A DNA stretch of 26,894 nt from Bacillota bacterium (GTDB lineage Bacteria; Bacillota; Dethiobacteria; DTU022). Shown here in pieces: positions 14,265-23,232 of this stretch. A model generated the notes under the pieces. The model made no database searches. It was not told the origin of the DNA and saw only the letters and a list, made by a program, of their open reading frames with translations. The stretch covers positions 1 through 26,894 of the forward strand of contig JAAYGO010000183.1 of NCBI GenBank assembly GCA_012727685.1. The letters run 5' to 3'. Positions within the stretch are counted from its first letter, which is position 1. Each line of letters opens with the position of its first letter. The position numbers and the translations under genes are program-made.

Positions 14265-16490
14265 CTACATCAGCGGGTCAAGCGTTAGGGCCGGATGTCC
14301 CTTCTCCTCCAGGAAAGGCAGGACTTCTTCCGCCGTGGTCCCGACCGTCTCGTCGGCGATCTTGTCGACAAAGTCTGCACCCAGGCCTGCTTCTTCCGCC
14401 CGCTGCCGCAGCCCGTCGCCCAAGTATTCTTTAAGCTCCTTGGGCATCCAGACTACGCGCGCCAGGCCGCCGTCGGCGCTGATGAATTTGCGGCTAAGAA
14501 TATAAGTGCGGCCGTGTCCCATAAAACCGGGGGTTTGAATCCCGCCGCCCACGGTGCCGGCAAGGGTGGAAAAGGTCATTCCGCAGGGGGTTTCGCCGCT
14601 GTATTCACGGGTGACAATCATTACGCCGTTGGCCTCGGGCATAATTGCCATGATACATTCAAAGCAACCGCAGGAGGTCATCGGGCGGTCCATGAAGCTA
14701 TAGATCGAGCACTCTTCAATGGTACGGTTGGAATTCAGGTAGACATATTCGTTAATCGATTGCCATATCCCTTTTTCCGCGTCGATGAGTCCCTCTTTCT
14801 TAATGGGCCGGTTGGGGCCGGTGGGGTCGATTTCATAGGCGGCCTTGGCGTCAAGCCAGCTGACCGCGCCGCAAAGACCCAGGCGCTCCGGTGTGACCAC
14901 GCAGACGTGGTTGGGGGCGAACGACTGGCAGAGGATGCAGGAATAGAAGACATCCACGGCCTCGTCGGTCAGGCCCCGCAAGCGCTCGTCCCGGGCACCG
15001 TAGAATTCGCGGGCGCGGGCCAGCTCCGCCTCGATCCGCTCCTTGTCGGTAATCAGGGTCACCTGCACCCGGTCCACGATGGCGGGGAATTCATCTTTAA
15101 ACTTGGCGACGAGCAGATCGCCGAAATGGCGGATCTTGAAACCCTTGGCGGCAGCGTCTTTACTGATGCGCACCCAGATCGTATCGCGCTGCGCCATGTG
15201 CCAGATCCCTTCCCCGTAATTGATGAGGTAGTGAATGCGCCGCTCGAGCACCCCCTCAAAGTCTTTCTGCATCTTGCGGCCGAAGATTTTCACCACGATG
15301 CCTAAGGGGAGGGAGCCTCCCTCGGGAACATCGTCCAATTCCGGGCCGATCACTTCGATCTTGCCGTCTTCGATCTCATCTTCGCCCACCATCTCCACCA
15401 GCTCGAAGGCAGTGGTGCGGCCGCCGCCAAACTCGATGCGCATGTCATGCTTGCGGATCACTTCGCCTTCAAAAGCGGGGCCCACGGTAATCGGCACCGG
15501 AATGTCAACGATCTTCAGCTTAATCCCGCGTATCTCCAGGGCCACCTTGACCATGTCGTCGTAGTTCGGATGGGAAATATACCAGTTCGGGATCTGCTCA
15601 TCGGCGGGAAGCTCCTGGTCGGTAATCACGGGAAAACCGAGGAAGATGGCGGCGAAATGGGCGGCCACCTGGACCTCGTCGATTTCACCGAGCTGCAGCA
15701 CGAAGGCGCGGACCCGGCGGCGCTGGTAATCGCGGGTATTCTGCCGTTCTCCGGGCGGAATCCCGCCGAAGGCCATCCCGGCGCGCAGGGCATAGTTCAC
15801 GGCGTGGATGATCTGGGTGAAGTTCCCTGTGGGGAAGGCGATAAAATCGATCCCCAGCTTCAAACCGGCCTCAATGGCCTGCTCCACCACCTGGTTGCAC
15901 AAGAAAATCATAAAGCCCTTGCTCTGCAGCTCCTGGACCAGTTTGGCCACCGCTTCCTTGGATTTGCCCCGCCCCATGATCACCGCCTGGCCCGGAATGG
16001 TCCAGTCGACCAGGAGGATGCCGTAGCGCCGCACCACCGGGTCGCCCAGGAAGCCGGTCCAGGGATCCACGTGCAGCCGGGCCCCGTCCAAGTAGCGCAG
16101 CGCCTCTATGATCTCCGCCGCATAGGCTGTCGCTTCGCCGCAGAGGCGGGCATTGTAAAAGTTTAGCTCTTCGTAAATCTGGTTGCGCATCCGGTTTAAG
16201 ATCGGGGGCAGTTCGCCAAGCTTGGTCACGGCTTCACCGCTTAAGGCTCTGATTACCGGGAGATAGTAGCCAGTGTCGGGGTAGCCAACGGGTTTATCGG
16301 GGCCGTAACGGCGGATCGCCTGATTCAATAATATCTCGGCGTAACTGGTGGCAATGACGGCGCCGTCGTACGCCTTTTTAAACAGCTTTAACGGCGGATT
16401 GGACTCGTCGATGGAGCCTTCGTAGATCTCTTCAAACGATTCCTTCCATTCCCTGGCCAAAACACCTTCAAAGCCGCTGGATTCAGCCAT
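14265..16490 (-). CDS. acsB: Acetyl-CoA synthase (CODH/ACS alpha/beta-type catalytic subunit)
   Basis: AcsB joins CO, a methyl group from AcsCD and CoA into acetyl-CoA at the nickel-iron A-cluster. The 741-aa product includes the N-terminal domain that contacts CO dehydrogenase in bacteria and is missing from archaeal versions. The A-cluster ligands are complete: C518, C530 and C540 for the cubane, C521 as the bridging cysteine, and the C607-G608-C609 motif for the distal nickel. These match Moorella C506, C518, C528, C509 and C595-G-C597 with a constant shift of 12. The ATG at 16490 has AAGGAGG 8 nt upstream. It lies 28 bp after acsA and 50 bp before acsC, in one transcription unit. Confidence 0.99.
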   Translation of the reverse strand: MAESSGFEGVLAREWKESFEEIYEGSIDESNPPLKLFKKAYDGAVIATSYAEILLNQAIRRYGPDKPVGYPDTGYYLPVIRALSGEAVTKLGELPPILNRMRNQIYEELNFYNARLCGEATAYAAEIIEALRYLDGARLHVDPWTGFLGDPVVRRYGILLVDWTIPGQAVIMGRGKSKEAVAKLVQELQSKGFMIFLCNQVVEQAIEAGLKLGIDFIAFPTGNFTQIIHAVNYALRAGMAFGGIPPGERQNTRDYQRRRVRAFVLQLGEIDEVQVAAHFAAIFLGFPVITDQELPADEQIPNWYISHPNYDDMVKVALEIRGIKLKIVDIPVPITVGPAFEGEVIRKHDMRIEFGGGRTTAFELVEMVGEDEIEDGKIEVIGPELDDVPEGGSLPLGIVVKIFGRKMQKDFEGVLERRIHYLINYGEGIWHMAQRDTIWVRISKDAAAKGFKIRHFGDLLVAKFKDEFPAIVDRVQVTLITDKERIEAELARAREFYGARDERLRGLTDEAVDVFYSCILCQSFAPNHVCVVTPERLGLCGAVSWLDAKAAYEIDPTGPNRPIKKEGLIDAEKGIWQSINEYVYLNSNRTIEECSIYSFMDRPMTSCGCFECIMAIMPEANGVMIVTREYSGETPCGMTFSTLAGTVGGGIQTPGFMGHGRTYILSRKFISADGGLARVVWMPKELKEYLGDGLRQRAEEAGLGADFVDKIADETVGTTAEEVLPFLEEKGHPALTLDPLM

Positions 16491-16518
16491 CTTTCTCTCC
16501 TCCTTGTCAGTAAACTAT

Positions 16519-18486
16519 TTACCACCCTGTCGAGAGGGCTGTTTCATATTTTTCGGCAGCTTGCTTATGGACACGCAGCTTCCAGGTTCGCTCATCCAGG
16601 GAGGCCAGAATCCGATCAACCGACTCTTCCGGATCTGTTTCCCACATGAAGTAACCGCCGTACACATCCTCGGCAATCTGCAGGGCGATGCCGTTGACCA
16701 GGTCGCTTCCCGTAATATAAGGGTAGACCCCCACGTGCGTCGGCATGCCCAGGGCCACGCACCAGCAGCCGATAGCCACCGCCTTCTCGCTCATGGCCTC
16801 CGGGGCCGAAGCGGTATAGGGCACCTTGGGTGTATCAATGCCCCACTGGCGGGCCATGAGGGTCATCAGGTCGTAGGCGCGGCTGTTGTCCACGCAGGAA
16901 CCCATGTGAAAGACCAGGGGCAGATCTTCCTTGAGCCCGTTGGCCTCGTTGAGGCGGTATAAAAATTTCTTCAACCCATCGCCCGCATATTTTTCTACCG
17001 CCTCGCCGGTCAACAGCCCTGCCTTGGCGCAAGCCCCTGCAGCGCAGCCAGTGGCGACCATGAAGACGTTGTTTTTAGCCAGGCCTTTGGCGATGGTGAG
17101 ATGATTTTCATCGTGGATGCGCTTCAGGTTATTGCAGCCGGCCAGGAGAACAACGCCGCGCAGCTCGCCCGCTTCAATGGCCTCGGTTAATACCTGGATC
17201 GGGTTCTCGGGATTGACCGCTTTAAAGAGCTCAAGGAGTGCCTCGAGGCTAAAGCCGGCGACTACCTTATGCTTGATCTGGGGAATGCTGATCCGGTCTT
17301 TGTTCCGCTCCTTGTATGCTTCAATGGCCAGGGTGATCACTTCCCGCGCTTTGTCCATGGCGTTTTCCTCCACAAAGTCCACATGGTAAGCCCCGGGAAT
17401 CTTCACATTGCCCGAAGTAGTCACAATGCGCGTATGAAAACACTCGGCGACCGCCCGGATGCCGGGCATGATGCACTGGATATCCACGATCATGGCATCC
17501 AGAGCCCCGGTCATGATCGGCAGCTCCTGGGAGATGAAATTGGTCAGCAGGGGCACCCCCTGGCGCATGAGCACTTCGTTGCCGGTGCAGCAGATCCCCG
17601 ACACCTTGATACCCCTGGCGCCCACTTTTTCGGCTTCCGGCTTCATCTCCCGCGCCGCGCTGACGATCATTTCGCTTAAAAGCGGGTTGTGCCCGTGCAC
17701 CGCGATATTGATGCACTCCGGATCCAGCACCCCCAGGTTGGCTTCCGATACTACCGGCCTGGGGGTGCCGAAGATAATGTCGGAGAGGTCGGTGGCAATA
17801 TGCTCGCCGCAGAAATCGGCCACCGCCGTTTTTAAGCCTTGAAAAATCAGGTTTACCGGGTCGGCATCCATGCCGGCGTGGGTCTGGGCGATGCTTTCAG
17901 CAATGGTGCCGAACACGCCGCGGGGCATCACATTGCAATCCTCCAATTTTTTGACCCGCTCCGGGATGATCGATTTTGATACCCAGCGCGCCGCTTCTTC
18001 GTCTGCCGCTTCAAAGCGGCACAGATCTTCCCTGGCCATTTCAACCAGTTCTTCAAATATTTCTAAATCGCTCTTACCCTCTCTGGATATACCAATCCGG
18101 TCGGCCACGGCGTATAACTTTTGTAGATCTGTTATCTTGTAATCCGGCGCTTCCCCTTCCAGCATCATGGCGCCCACATGGGCCATGTGGCGCGTGTGAT
18201 CCGCGTGGGCTGCGGTGCCGCCGCAGATCATCCGGAGCAGGTTGCGGGCTACGATCGTATAATCGTGCGCCCCGCAAATGCCCTTGCTGGCCTTTTTGGT
18301 AATCCGGCACGGCCCCTGCAGGCAGATCCGGCAGCAGATCCCCTGTTCGCCAAAATTACACTGGGGCTGCATTTTCACGTAACGGTCGTAGGCTGTTTCA
18401 ATCTGTCCGCCTTTTTGCTCCAAAACAGCCAAAGCAGCCGGATCTATGGTCCTCTTGTTGTCTACCTTTTTCACTTCTTCGGACAT
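16519..18486 (-). CDS. acsA: Carbon monoxide dehydrogenase catalytic subunit (acetogen type)
   Basis: AcsA interconverts CO2 and CO at a nickel-iron C-cluster and feeds CO through a tunnel to AcsB. The 655-aa product shows D-cluster ligands C43 and C51 and B-cluster ligands C52, C55, C60 and probably C71. The last spacing is about 3 residues shorter than I recall for Moorella. C-cluster residues follow by motif: H266 (VHGHNP), C300 (GICCTGNE), C338 (DIQCIMPG), C451 (LAGCNN), C481 (TGCAAG) and C531 (MGSCVDNS). All are intact. The only good ribosome site, AAGGAGG, is 13 nt before the ATG at 18486, unusually far. A TATAAT (18524-18519) in the 66-bp gap after cooC could be a weak internal promoter. 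Confidence 0.98.
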   Translation of the reverse strand: MSEEVKKVDNKRTIDPAALAVLEQKGGQIETAYDRYVKMQPQCNFGEQGICCRICLQGPCRITKKASKGICGAHDYTIVARNLLRMICGGTAAHADHTRHMAHVGAMMLEGEAPDYKITDLQKLYAVADRIGISREGKSDLEIFEELVEMAREDLCRFEAADEEAARWVSKSIIPERVKKLEDCNVMPRGVFGTIAESIAQTHAGMDADPVNLIFQGLKTAVADFCGEHIATDLSDIIFGTPRPVVSEANLGVLDPECINIAVHGHNPLLSEMIVSAAREMKPEAEKVGARGIKVSGICCTGNEVLMRQGVPLLTNFISQELPIMTGALDAMIVDIQCIMPGIRAVAECFHTRIVTTSGNVKIPGAYHVDFVEENAMDKAREVITLAIEAYKERNKDRISIPQIKHKVVAGFSLEALLELFKAVNPENPIQVLTEAIEAGELRGVVLLAGCNNLKRIHDENHLTIAKGLAKNNVFMVATGCAAGACAKAGLLTGEAVEKYAGDGLKKFLYRLNEANGLKEDLPLVFHMGSCVDNSRAYDLMTLMARQWGIDTPKVPYTASAPEAMSEKAVAIGCWCVALGMPTHVGVYPYITGSDLVNGIALQIAEDVYGGYFMWETDPEESVDRILASLDERTWKLRVHKQAAEKYETALSTGW

Positions 18487-18552
18487 AGCTCTTGGCTAAC
18501 CTCCTTAATGAAAATGTAATTATACAAGATTGACTCTCATTCCTATCGGGGG

Positions 18553-19320
18553 CTAAGCACATCCACCTCCACCGATTTTATTTAATATTTCTTCCACGCC
18601 GGGTAAAAGGTCATCTGGCCTAAAACCGGCTCCCTCGGCAGAACGGGCCCTTTCCAGGACTTTTTCACTGAAGGGAATCATGCCGGCCACACGCTCGGCG
18701 GGTAGTTGATCCAGCAAGAAGCGCCGATCGCTCTCTGTGCGGATTTTATTGCCGACAAAAAACAGCTGCGGTACATTGATCTCCCCGGCCAGATGCTCCA
18801 CGGCCAGCGCGGTGCTCAAGCCGGCGCGAGTCGGCTCCACCACCACCAGCATCGACTGGATGCCACGTGCCGTGCCGCGGGTGAGATGTTCGATTCCGGC
18901 GCTCATATCCAAAACTACCGCTTCGGGACGATCGAGCAGGACATTGGTCAAAACGGAGTTTAAAAAGGAGTTTTCCTTGCAATAGCAGGCGGAGCCGCCT
19001 TGCTTGATGGCCCCCATTTTGATTAGCCTGATCGCTCCCTGCCGCAGGGTATAATGATCAAGAATATCGCCCACCTCGGGGTTGAGATCGACAAAGGACC
19101 CGCCGCCGGCATTTTTTTCTTTAATCAGATCATGCAGCTCGATTAAGGGCTGCAGGGAGGCCAGCGCTTTCCCATCCAGCCCTAAGGCCAGGCCCAGATT
19201 GGCGTCGGGATCGGCATCCACGGCGAATACCGGCTTTTGCTGTGCAGCCAGCCAGCATACGATGCTGGCGGCAAGAGTGGTTTTCCCGGCACCACCTTTG
19301 CCGGAAACTGCAATTTTCAT
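18553..19320 (-). CDS. cooC: CooC-type nickel-insertion ATPase for CO dehydrogenase
   Basis: CooC is a MinD/ParA-like ATPase that dimerises on ATP and helps load nickel into CO dehydrogenase. The 255-aa product starts with the deviant Walker A loop GKGGAGKTT (residues 7-15) and has VDADPDANLGLALG near 34-47. The metal-binding C112-Y-C114 pair is at the same numbering as in the characterised Carboxydothermus CooC. It is the first gene of the Wood-Ljungdahl cluster, directly before its client acsA. The start at 19320 has AAAGGAA about 11 nt upstream; an out-of-frame ATG-CAA-TGA mini-frame lies in between and its stop overlaps the cooC ATG. Confidence 0.96.
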   Translation of the reverse strand: MKIAVSGKGGAGKTTLAASIVCWLAAQQKPVFAVDADPDANLGLALGLDGKALASLQPLIELHDLIKEKNAGGGSFVDLNPEVGDILDHYTLRQGAIRLIKMGAIKQGGSACYCKENSFLNSVLTNVLLDRPEAVVLDMSAGIEHLTRGTARGIQSMLVVVEPTRAGLSTALAVEHLAGEINVPQLFFVGNKIRTESDRRFLLDQLPAERVAGMIPFSEKVLERARSAEGAGFRPDDLLPGVEEILNKIGGGGCA

Positions 19321-19544
19321 TGCATGAATTTCCTTTCAAGATATACAAAAGTAAAAATTTGCACTTGTTTGATTCGACAGCATTGTTTTGAAATCCTTTA
19401 CTAATTTTAAAGTTATAATTTTAACATTATTAAAAATTGATACCTTATTCAGTCATCAAGAATACAGTCTCTTAGGAAGGAAAGGAACGGCTTTAGTGTT
19501 CGATTGTGAGGAATCAGGGGAAATGCGGGAGCAAATCTTTGGGA
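19321..19544 (-). promoter_or_regulatory. AT-rich leader and probable promoter region of the Wood-Ljungdahl operon
   Basis: Between the clpC terminator and cooC lies about 220 bp without a gene. The part from 19340 to 19450 is very AT-rich, in contrast to the GC-rich coding DNA, and is the expected site of the operon promoter. Candidate -10 boxes such as TATAAC near 19415 exist, but none has a convincing -35 partner at 16-18 bp. I recognise no riboswitch. Confidence 0.45.
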
Positions 19545-19593
19545 TATAAAAATACAAAAGGAAACCGGCGCTCTAAGACTGCACCGGCTTCCT
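19545..19593 (-). terminator. Intrinsic terminator downstream of clpC
   Basis: On the minus strand AGGAAGCCGG (19593-19584) pairs with CCGGTTTCCT (19568-19559) over 10 bp with one G-T pair, around a 15-nt loop, and is followed by TTTGTATTTTT. It lies about 85 nt after the clpC stop codon and separates the heat-shock operon from the cooC operon. Confidence 0.85.
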
Positions 19594-19633
19594 GCTCTTT
19601 TTCACATTCCAGTTAAGTTCTTTGAGGAGTGGG

Positions 19634-19665
19634 AGAGGGATGGGGAGCGGTCCCCTTGTCCCTCT
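19634..19665. repeat. Inverted repeat right after the clpC stop
   Basis: AGAGGGA (19634-19640) and TCCCTCT (19659-19665) form an outer stem; GGGGA (19642-19646) and TCCCC (19651-19655) form an inner one. On the minus strand it reads GGGACAAGGGGACCG, similar in flavour to the GGGACGGTTCC repeat at nfo. It starts 12 nt after the clpC stop codon and lacks a T run, so the terminator further on is the likelier transcript end. Confidence 0.55.
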
Positions 19666-19677
19666 ACCGCGCTTTTT

Positions 19678-22128
19678 TTAAGCCGGGTTTTTTTCCGGGC
19701 CCGTTGTCTTAAACGTGAACTGCCCCTCTACGAAGTCTACATAGACCATTTCACCCGGCCTGATCTTGCCCTGCAGCATTTCTTCGGAAATGGCGTCCTC
19801 TAGCCGTTTCTGGATCACCCGGCGCAGCGGCCGCGCCCCAAAGGAAGGATCGTAACCTTCCTTAACCAACTGGGCTTTTGCCGCCTCAGAAACATCCAGT
19901 TTCAAGCTAAATTCCGCAATGCGCCGGTTTAATTCAGCGAGCATGATCTCCACGATTTGACTAATGTGTCCTTCATTCAAAGCATGGAAGACGATGATAT
20001 CGTCGACCCGGTTCAAGAATTCGGGTCGGAAGGTGCGTCTCAGCTCGTCAAGCACCCGCTCCTTCATCTGCTCGTAACCGGCCTCTTCACTGGACACCCC
20101 GAAACCGAGAGTTGACTTGCGCAGGTAAGTGGCCCCCACGTTGGAGGTCATGATCACCACGGTGTTGCGAAAATCAACCGTGCGTCCCTTGCCGTCGGTA
20201 AGCCGCCCATCCTCCAGGATCTGCAGCAGCACGTTAAAGACATCGGGATGTGCCTTCTCCATTTCATCGAAGAGGATTACCGAATAAGGCTTGCGCCGTA
20301 CTTTTTCGGTCAGTTGCCCCCCCTCTTCGTAGCCTACATAACCAGGCGGCGCGCCAATTAAGCGGGCTGCCGTATGCTTCTCCATATATTCGGACATGTC
20401 GAGCCTGATCACGGCGCGCTCGTCACCGAATAGCGCTTCGGCCAGCGCCCGGGCCAGCTCTGTTTTCCCCACTCCGGTTGGACCGAGAAAGATGAAGGAG
20501 CCCACCGGACGCTTCGGATCCTTCAAACCGGACCGGGCACGGCGGATGGCCCGCGAAACTGCGCTGACCGCCTCATCCTGCCCGATGACCCGCTCGTGCA
20601 AGATCTCTTCCAGCTTGAGCAACCGCTCCGATTCACCCTCGGCCAGCTTCTTCACCGGAATACCGGTCCAGCTCGAGACAATATAGGCCACATCATCGGC
20701 GGTAACCATGGCCTGGTCCGCGGTGCTGAGCTTCTGCTCCCATTCCCGCTTCAGCTCATCAAGTTCTTCTTTGAATTTGTGCTCCTGGTCGCGCAGCTTG
20801 GCCGCCAGTTCGAATTCCTGGTTGCGCACCGCCGCCTCTTTTTCGCTGCGCAGGCTGTGCAGCTTCTCTTCCATCTCCTTTAAATCGGGCGGGGCGGTAT
20901 AATTGCGAATCCGCACCCTGGAGGCGGCCTCATCGATCAAATCGATGGCCTTGTCAGGGAGGAAGCGATCGGTGATATAACGGTCCGAAAGCTGAACCGC
21001 CGTTTCCAGGGCTTCGTCCGCGATCTTCACCTTGTGATGCGCCTCATAGCGATCGCGCAAGCCCTTTAAGATGGCCAGGCTTTCCTCGCGGGTCGGCTCA
21101 CCCACCATAATCGGCTGGAAGCGCCGCTCCAGGGCCGGGTCTTTTTCAATATGCTTGCGATATTCATCCAGCGTCGTGGCGCCAATACACTGCAACTCGC
21201 CCCGCGAAAGGGCCGGTTTTAAGATGTTGGAGGCATCGATGGCCCCCTCCGCCGCTCCGGCGCCGATCAGCGTATGGAGCTCGTCGATAAAGACCATGAC
21301 ATTACCCGCTTCGCGCAGTTCCTGCATTAGTTTGCGCAGCCTCTCCTCAAATTCACCGCGATACTTGGTTCCGGCCACCACGGCAGCCAGCTCGATCGTC
21401 ACCAGCCGCTTATCACGCAGGATCTCAGGCACATTGCCTTCAACGATCCGCTGGGCCAATCCCTCGGCGATGGCGGTTTTACCGACCCCCGGTTCGCCGA
21501 TGAGGCACGGGTTGTTCTTGGTGCGGCGGCTTAGCACCTGAATCAAACGCTCTATTTCTTTGTCGCGGCCGATCACCGGGTCAAGCTTGCCCTCGCGGGC
21601 CAGCCGGGTGAGGTCGCGGCCGAAAGCATCCACGGTCGGGGTTTGCGGCCCTCGCTTTTCCTCGCTGCCGCTCGGGGGCGCCCCTTCCCCGCCGCCCAAC
21701 AGTTGGAGCACCTCTTTCCGCGCCCGTTTCAGGTCAACCTGCAGATTGGACAAAACCTGCGCGGCAATCCCTTCACCTTCGCGAAGCAACCCGAGCATAA
21801 TGTGCTCGGTGCCGACATAGTTATGTCCCAGGTTTTGACTTTCCTCGATGGCCAGCTCCACCACCCGCTTGGCCCGCGGCGTATAGCTAATACTCTGTGC
21901 AAGGATCTTTTCTCCCTTGGGGGTGATCCGCTCCACCTGCTGGCGGACCTTGTTCAAGTCGACCCCCATATTCTGCAGGGCCCGGGCCGCAACGCCGGAC
22001 CCCTCCCGTACCAGACCCAGCAGCAGGTGCTCCGTACCGATAAAGTTATGGTTTAACCGTTTCGCCTCTTCTTGAGCCAGCACCAGGACCTGCTGGGCTC
22101 GCTCCGTAAATCTGCCAAACATAAACAT
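19678..22128 (-). CDS. clpC: ATP-dependent Clp protease ATPase subunit ClpC
   Basis: ClpC is the AAA+ unfoldase that, with ClpP, degrades misfolded and arginine-phosphorylated proteins. With the ATG at 22128 (GAGGTG 8 nt upstream) the product is 816 aa, the normal size. The Clp-N double repeat covers about 1-140, the first Walker A GEPGVGKT is at 211-218, a UVR-like coiled segment (NQEFELAAKLRDQEHKF) lies in the middle domain, and the second Walker A GPTGVGKT is in the C-terminal half. An LGF loop for docking to ClpP follows. It is the last gene of ctsR-mcsA-mcsB-clpC, 45 bp after mcsB. The expected next gene, radA, is far away in this genome. Confidence 0.98.
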   Translation of the reverse strand: MFMFGRFTERAQQVLVLAQEEAKRLNHNFIGTEHLLLGLVREGSGVAARALQNMGVDLNKVRQQVERITPKGEKILAQSISYTPRAKRVVELAIEESQNLGHNYVGTEHIMLGLLREGEGIAAQVLSNLQVDLKRARKEVLQLLGGGEGAPPSGSEEKRGPQTPTVDAFGRDLTRLAREGKLDPVIGRDKEIERLIQVLSRRTKNNPCLIGEPGVGKTAIAEGLAQRIVEGNVPEILRDKRLVTIELAAVVAGTKYRGEFEERLRKLMQELREAGNVMVFIDELHTLIGAGAAEGAIDASNILKPALSRGELQCIGATTLDEYRKHIEKDPALERRFQPIMVGEPTREESLAILKGLRDRYEAHHKVKIADEALETAVQLSDRYITDRFLPDKAIDLIDEAASRVRIRNYTAPPDLKEMEEKLHSLRSEKEAAVRNQEFELAAKLRDQEHKFKEELDELKREWEQKLSTADQAMVTADDVAYIVSSWTGIPVKKLAEGESERLLKLEEILHERVIGQDEAVSAVSRAIRRARSGLKDPKRPVGSFIFLGPTGVGKTELARALAEALFGDERAVIRLDMSEYMEKHTAARLIGAPPGYVGYEEGGQLTEKVRRKPYSVILFDEMEKAHPDVFNVLLQILEDGRLTDGKGRTVDFRNTVVIMTSNVGATYLRKSTLGFGVSSEEAGYEQMKERVLDELRRTFRPEFLNRVDDIIVFHALNEGHISQIVEIMLAELNRRIAEFSLKLDVSEAAKAQLVKEGYDPSFGARPLRRVIQKRLEDAISEEMLQGKIRPGEMVYVDFVEGQFTFKTTGPEKNPA

Positions 22129-22173
22129 GTTACATTCACCTCTATTCTTAAAAGCTAGTATCAATCATTTTTC

Positions 22174-23229
22174 TCAAGCCGATTCTTTAAACTGGTTCAG
22201 CCGTTTTCTAATTTGCTTCGGCCGTTCCAGGTCCCGTTCCACACCGCTCAACTCCTTCCCGGCCAGGTACTGCAGAGTGGCCGGGCGGATAATCACCAGC
22301 AGTTCGTTGAGGATTTTATGATTCACTCCCTTGATTAAACCGAGGTCAAAGCCGAGGCGCACATCGGAAATCAGCTGCATCGCCTCCTGCGAATTCATCA
22401 TTTGCGCGTATTTGAGCAGCCCCAGGGCCCGCCAGGCACGATCGGCGATCTGTGCCCTGTTTTCATTAAGCAGGGCCTGCCGCGCGTTCTGTTCATGTTC
22501 AATGATCTGCCGGGTGATGCTGCCCAGGTTGCGCAAAATTTCTTCTTCCGATTGACCAAGGGTAATCTGGTTTGAAACCTGGACGAGGTTGCCGATAATA
22601 TCGGTCCCTTCCCCGTAAAGGCCGCGCGCAGTCAGGCCTACCTGTGAAAGGGCGCTTAAAATCCGGTTGATCTGCTTGGTCATGATCAAGGCCGGCAAGT
22701 GAAGCATTACCGAAGCCCGCAAGCCGGTCCCAAAGTTGGTCGGGCAGGCGGTCAGGTAGCCACAGTGCTCATCAAAGGCGTAATTGATGCCGGCTTCCAG
22801 CAAATCGTCGTAGCGGTCGGCCTCCATCCAGGCTTCTTCCAACTGCAGGCCCGGCATAATTGCCTGGATCCGCAGGTGGTCTTCTTCGTTGACCATGACG
22901 CTGATCGCTTCGTCGCGGCGCAGCAGCACTGCACCGTGATCCGCTTCACGCGCCAGGAAAGGGCTAATCAAATGCTTTTCCACGAGCACCTGTTTTTCGA
23001 GAGGCTGCAGCTCCTCCATGGTCTTCCAGGTGAAATCCCGAAAGGCTTCCTGGCCTGCGGCGGCGATTACTTTTTCCAGCACCGTCCGGTTCTGTTCGGC
23101 GGAAGCAAGATAGGGGAAGGGAAGCCCTTCAATATTGCGCGCTACCCGCACCCGGGAACTGATGACCGTGCCGAGCTCCGGACCGTTTCCTTCCATCCAC
23201 CGGCTCAAAGTAAACTTGCTCTGCGCCAT
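22174..23229 (-). CDS. mcsB: Protein arginine kinase McsB
   Basis: McsB phosphorylates arginine residues, which inactivates CtsR and marks proteins for ClpCP. The 351-aa protein has the phosphagen-kinase fold. The ATP-binding SSRVRVARN is at 24-32, and the catalytic loop TACPTNFGTGLRAS contains the conserved cysteine. A C-terminal region with several arginines (ERDLERPKQIRKR) lies where the Bacillus enzyme binds phospho-arginine. The ATG at 23229 is 3 nt after the mcsA stop, with GGAGG about 10 nt upstream inside the end of mcsA, so the two are translationally coupled. McsB needs McsA for activity in Bacillus, which fits the arrangement. Confidence 0.97.
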   Translation of the reverse strand: MAQSKFTLSRWMEGNGPELGTVISSRVRVARNIEGLPFPYLASAEQNRTVLEKVIAAAGQEAFRDFTWKTMEELQPLEKQVLVEKHLISPFLAREADHGAVLLRRDEAISVMVNEEDHLRIQAIMPGLQLEEAWMEADRYDDLLEAGINYAFDEHCGYLTACPTNFGTGLRASVMLHLPALIMTKQINRILSALSQVGLTARGLYGEGTDIIGNLVQVSNQITLGQSEEEILRNLGSITRQIIEHEQNARQALLNENRAQIADRAWRALGLLKYAQMMNSQEAMQLISDVRLGFDLGLIKGVNHKILNELLVIIRPATLQYLAGKELSGVERDLERPKQIRKRLNQFKESA

Positions 23230-23232
23230 CGC

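Noticed and set aside
14295..15305. Open frame of 336 codons on the plus strand opposite acsB
   Set aside because: It is antisense to a firmly identified gene with intact A-cluster residues, has no recognisable domain, and arises from the GC-rich codon pattern of acsB.
19321..19544. Riboswitch (for example cobalamin) in the cooC leader
   Set aside because: I looked for conserved box-like motifs and paired stems and found only AT-rich, weakly structured DNA.
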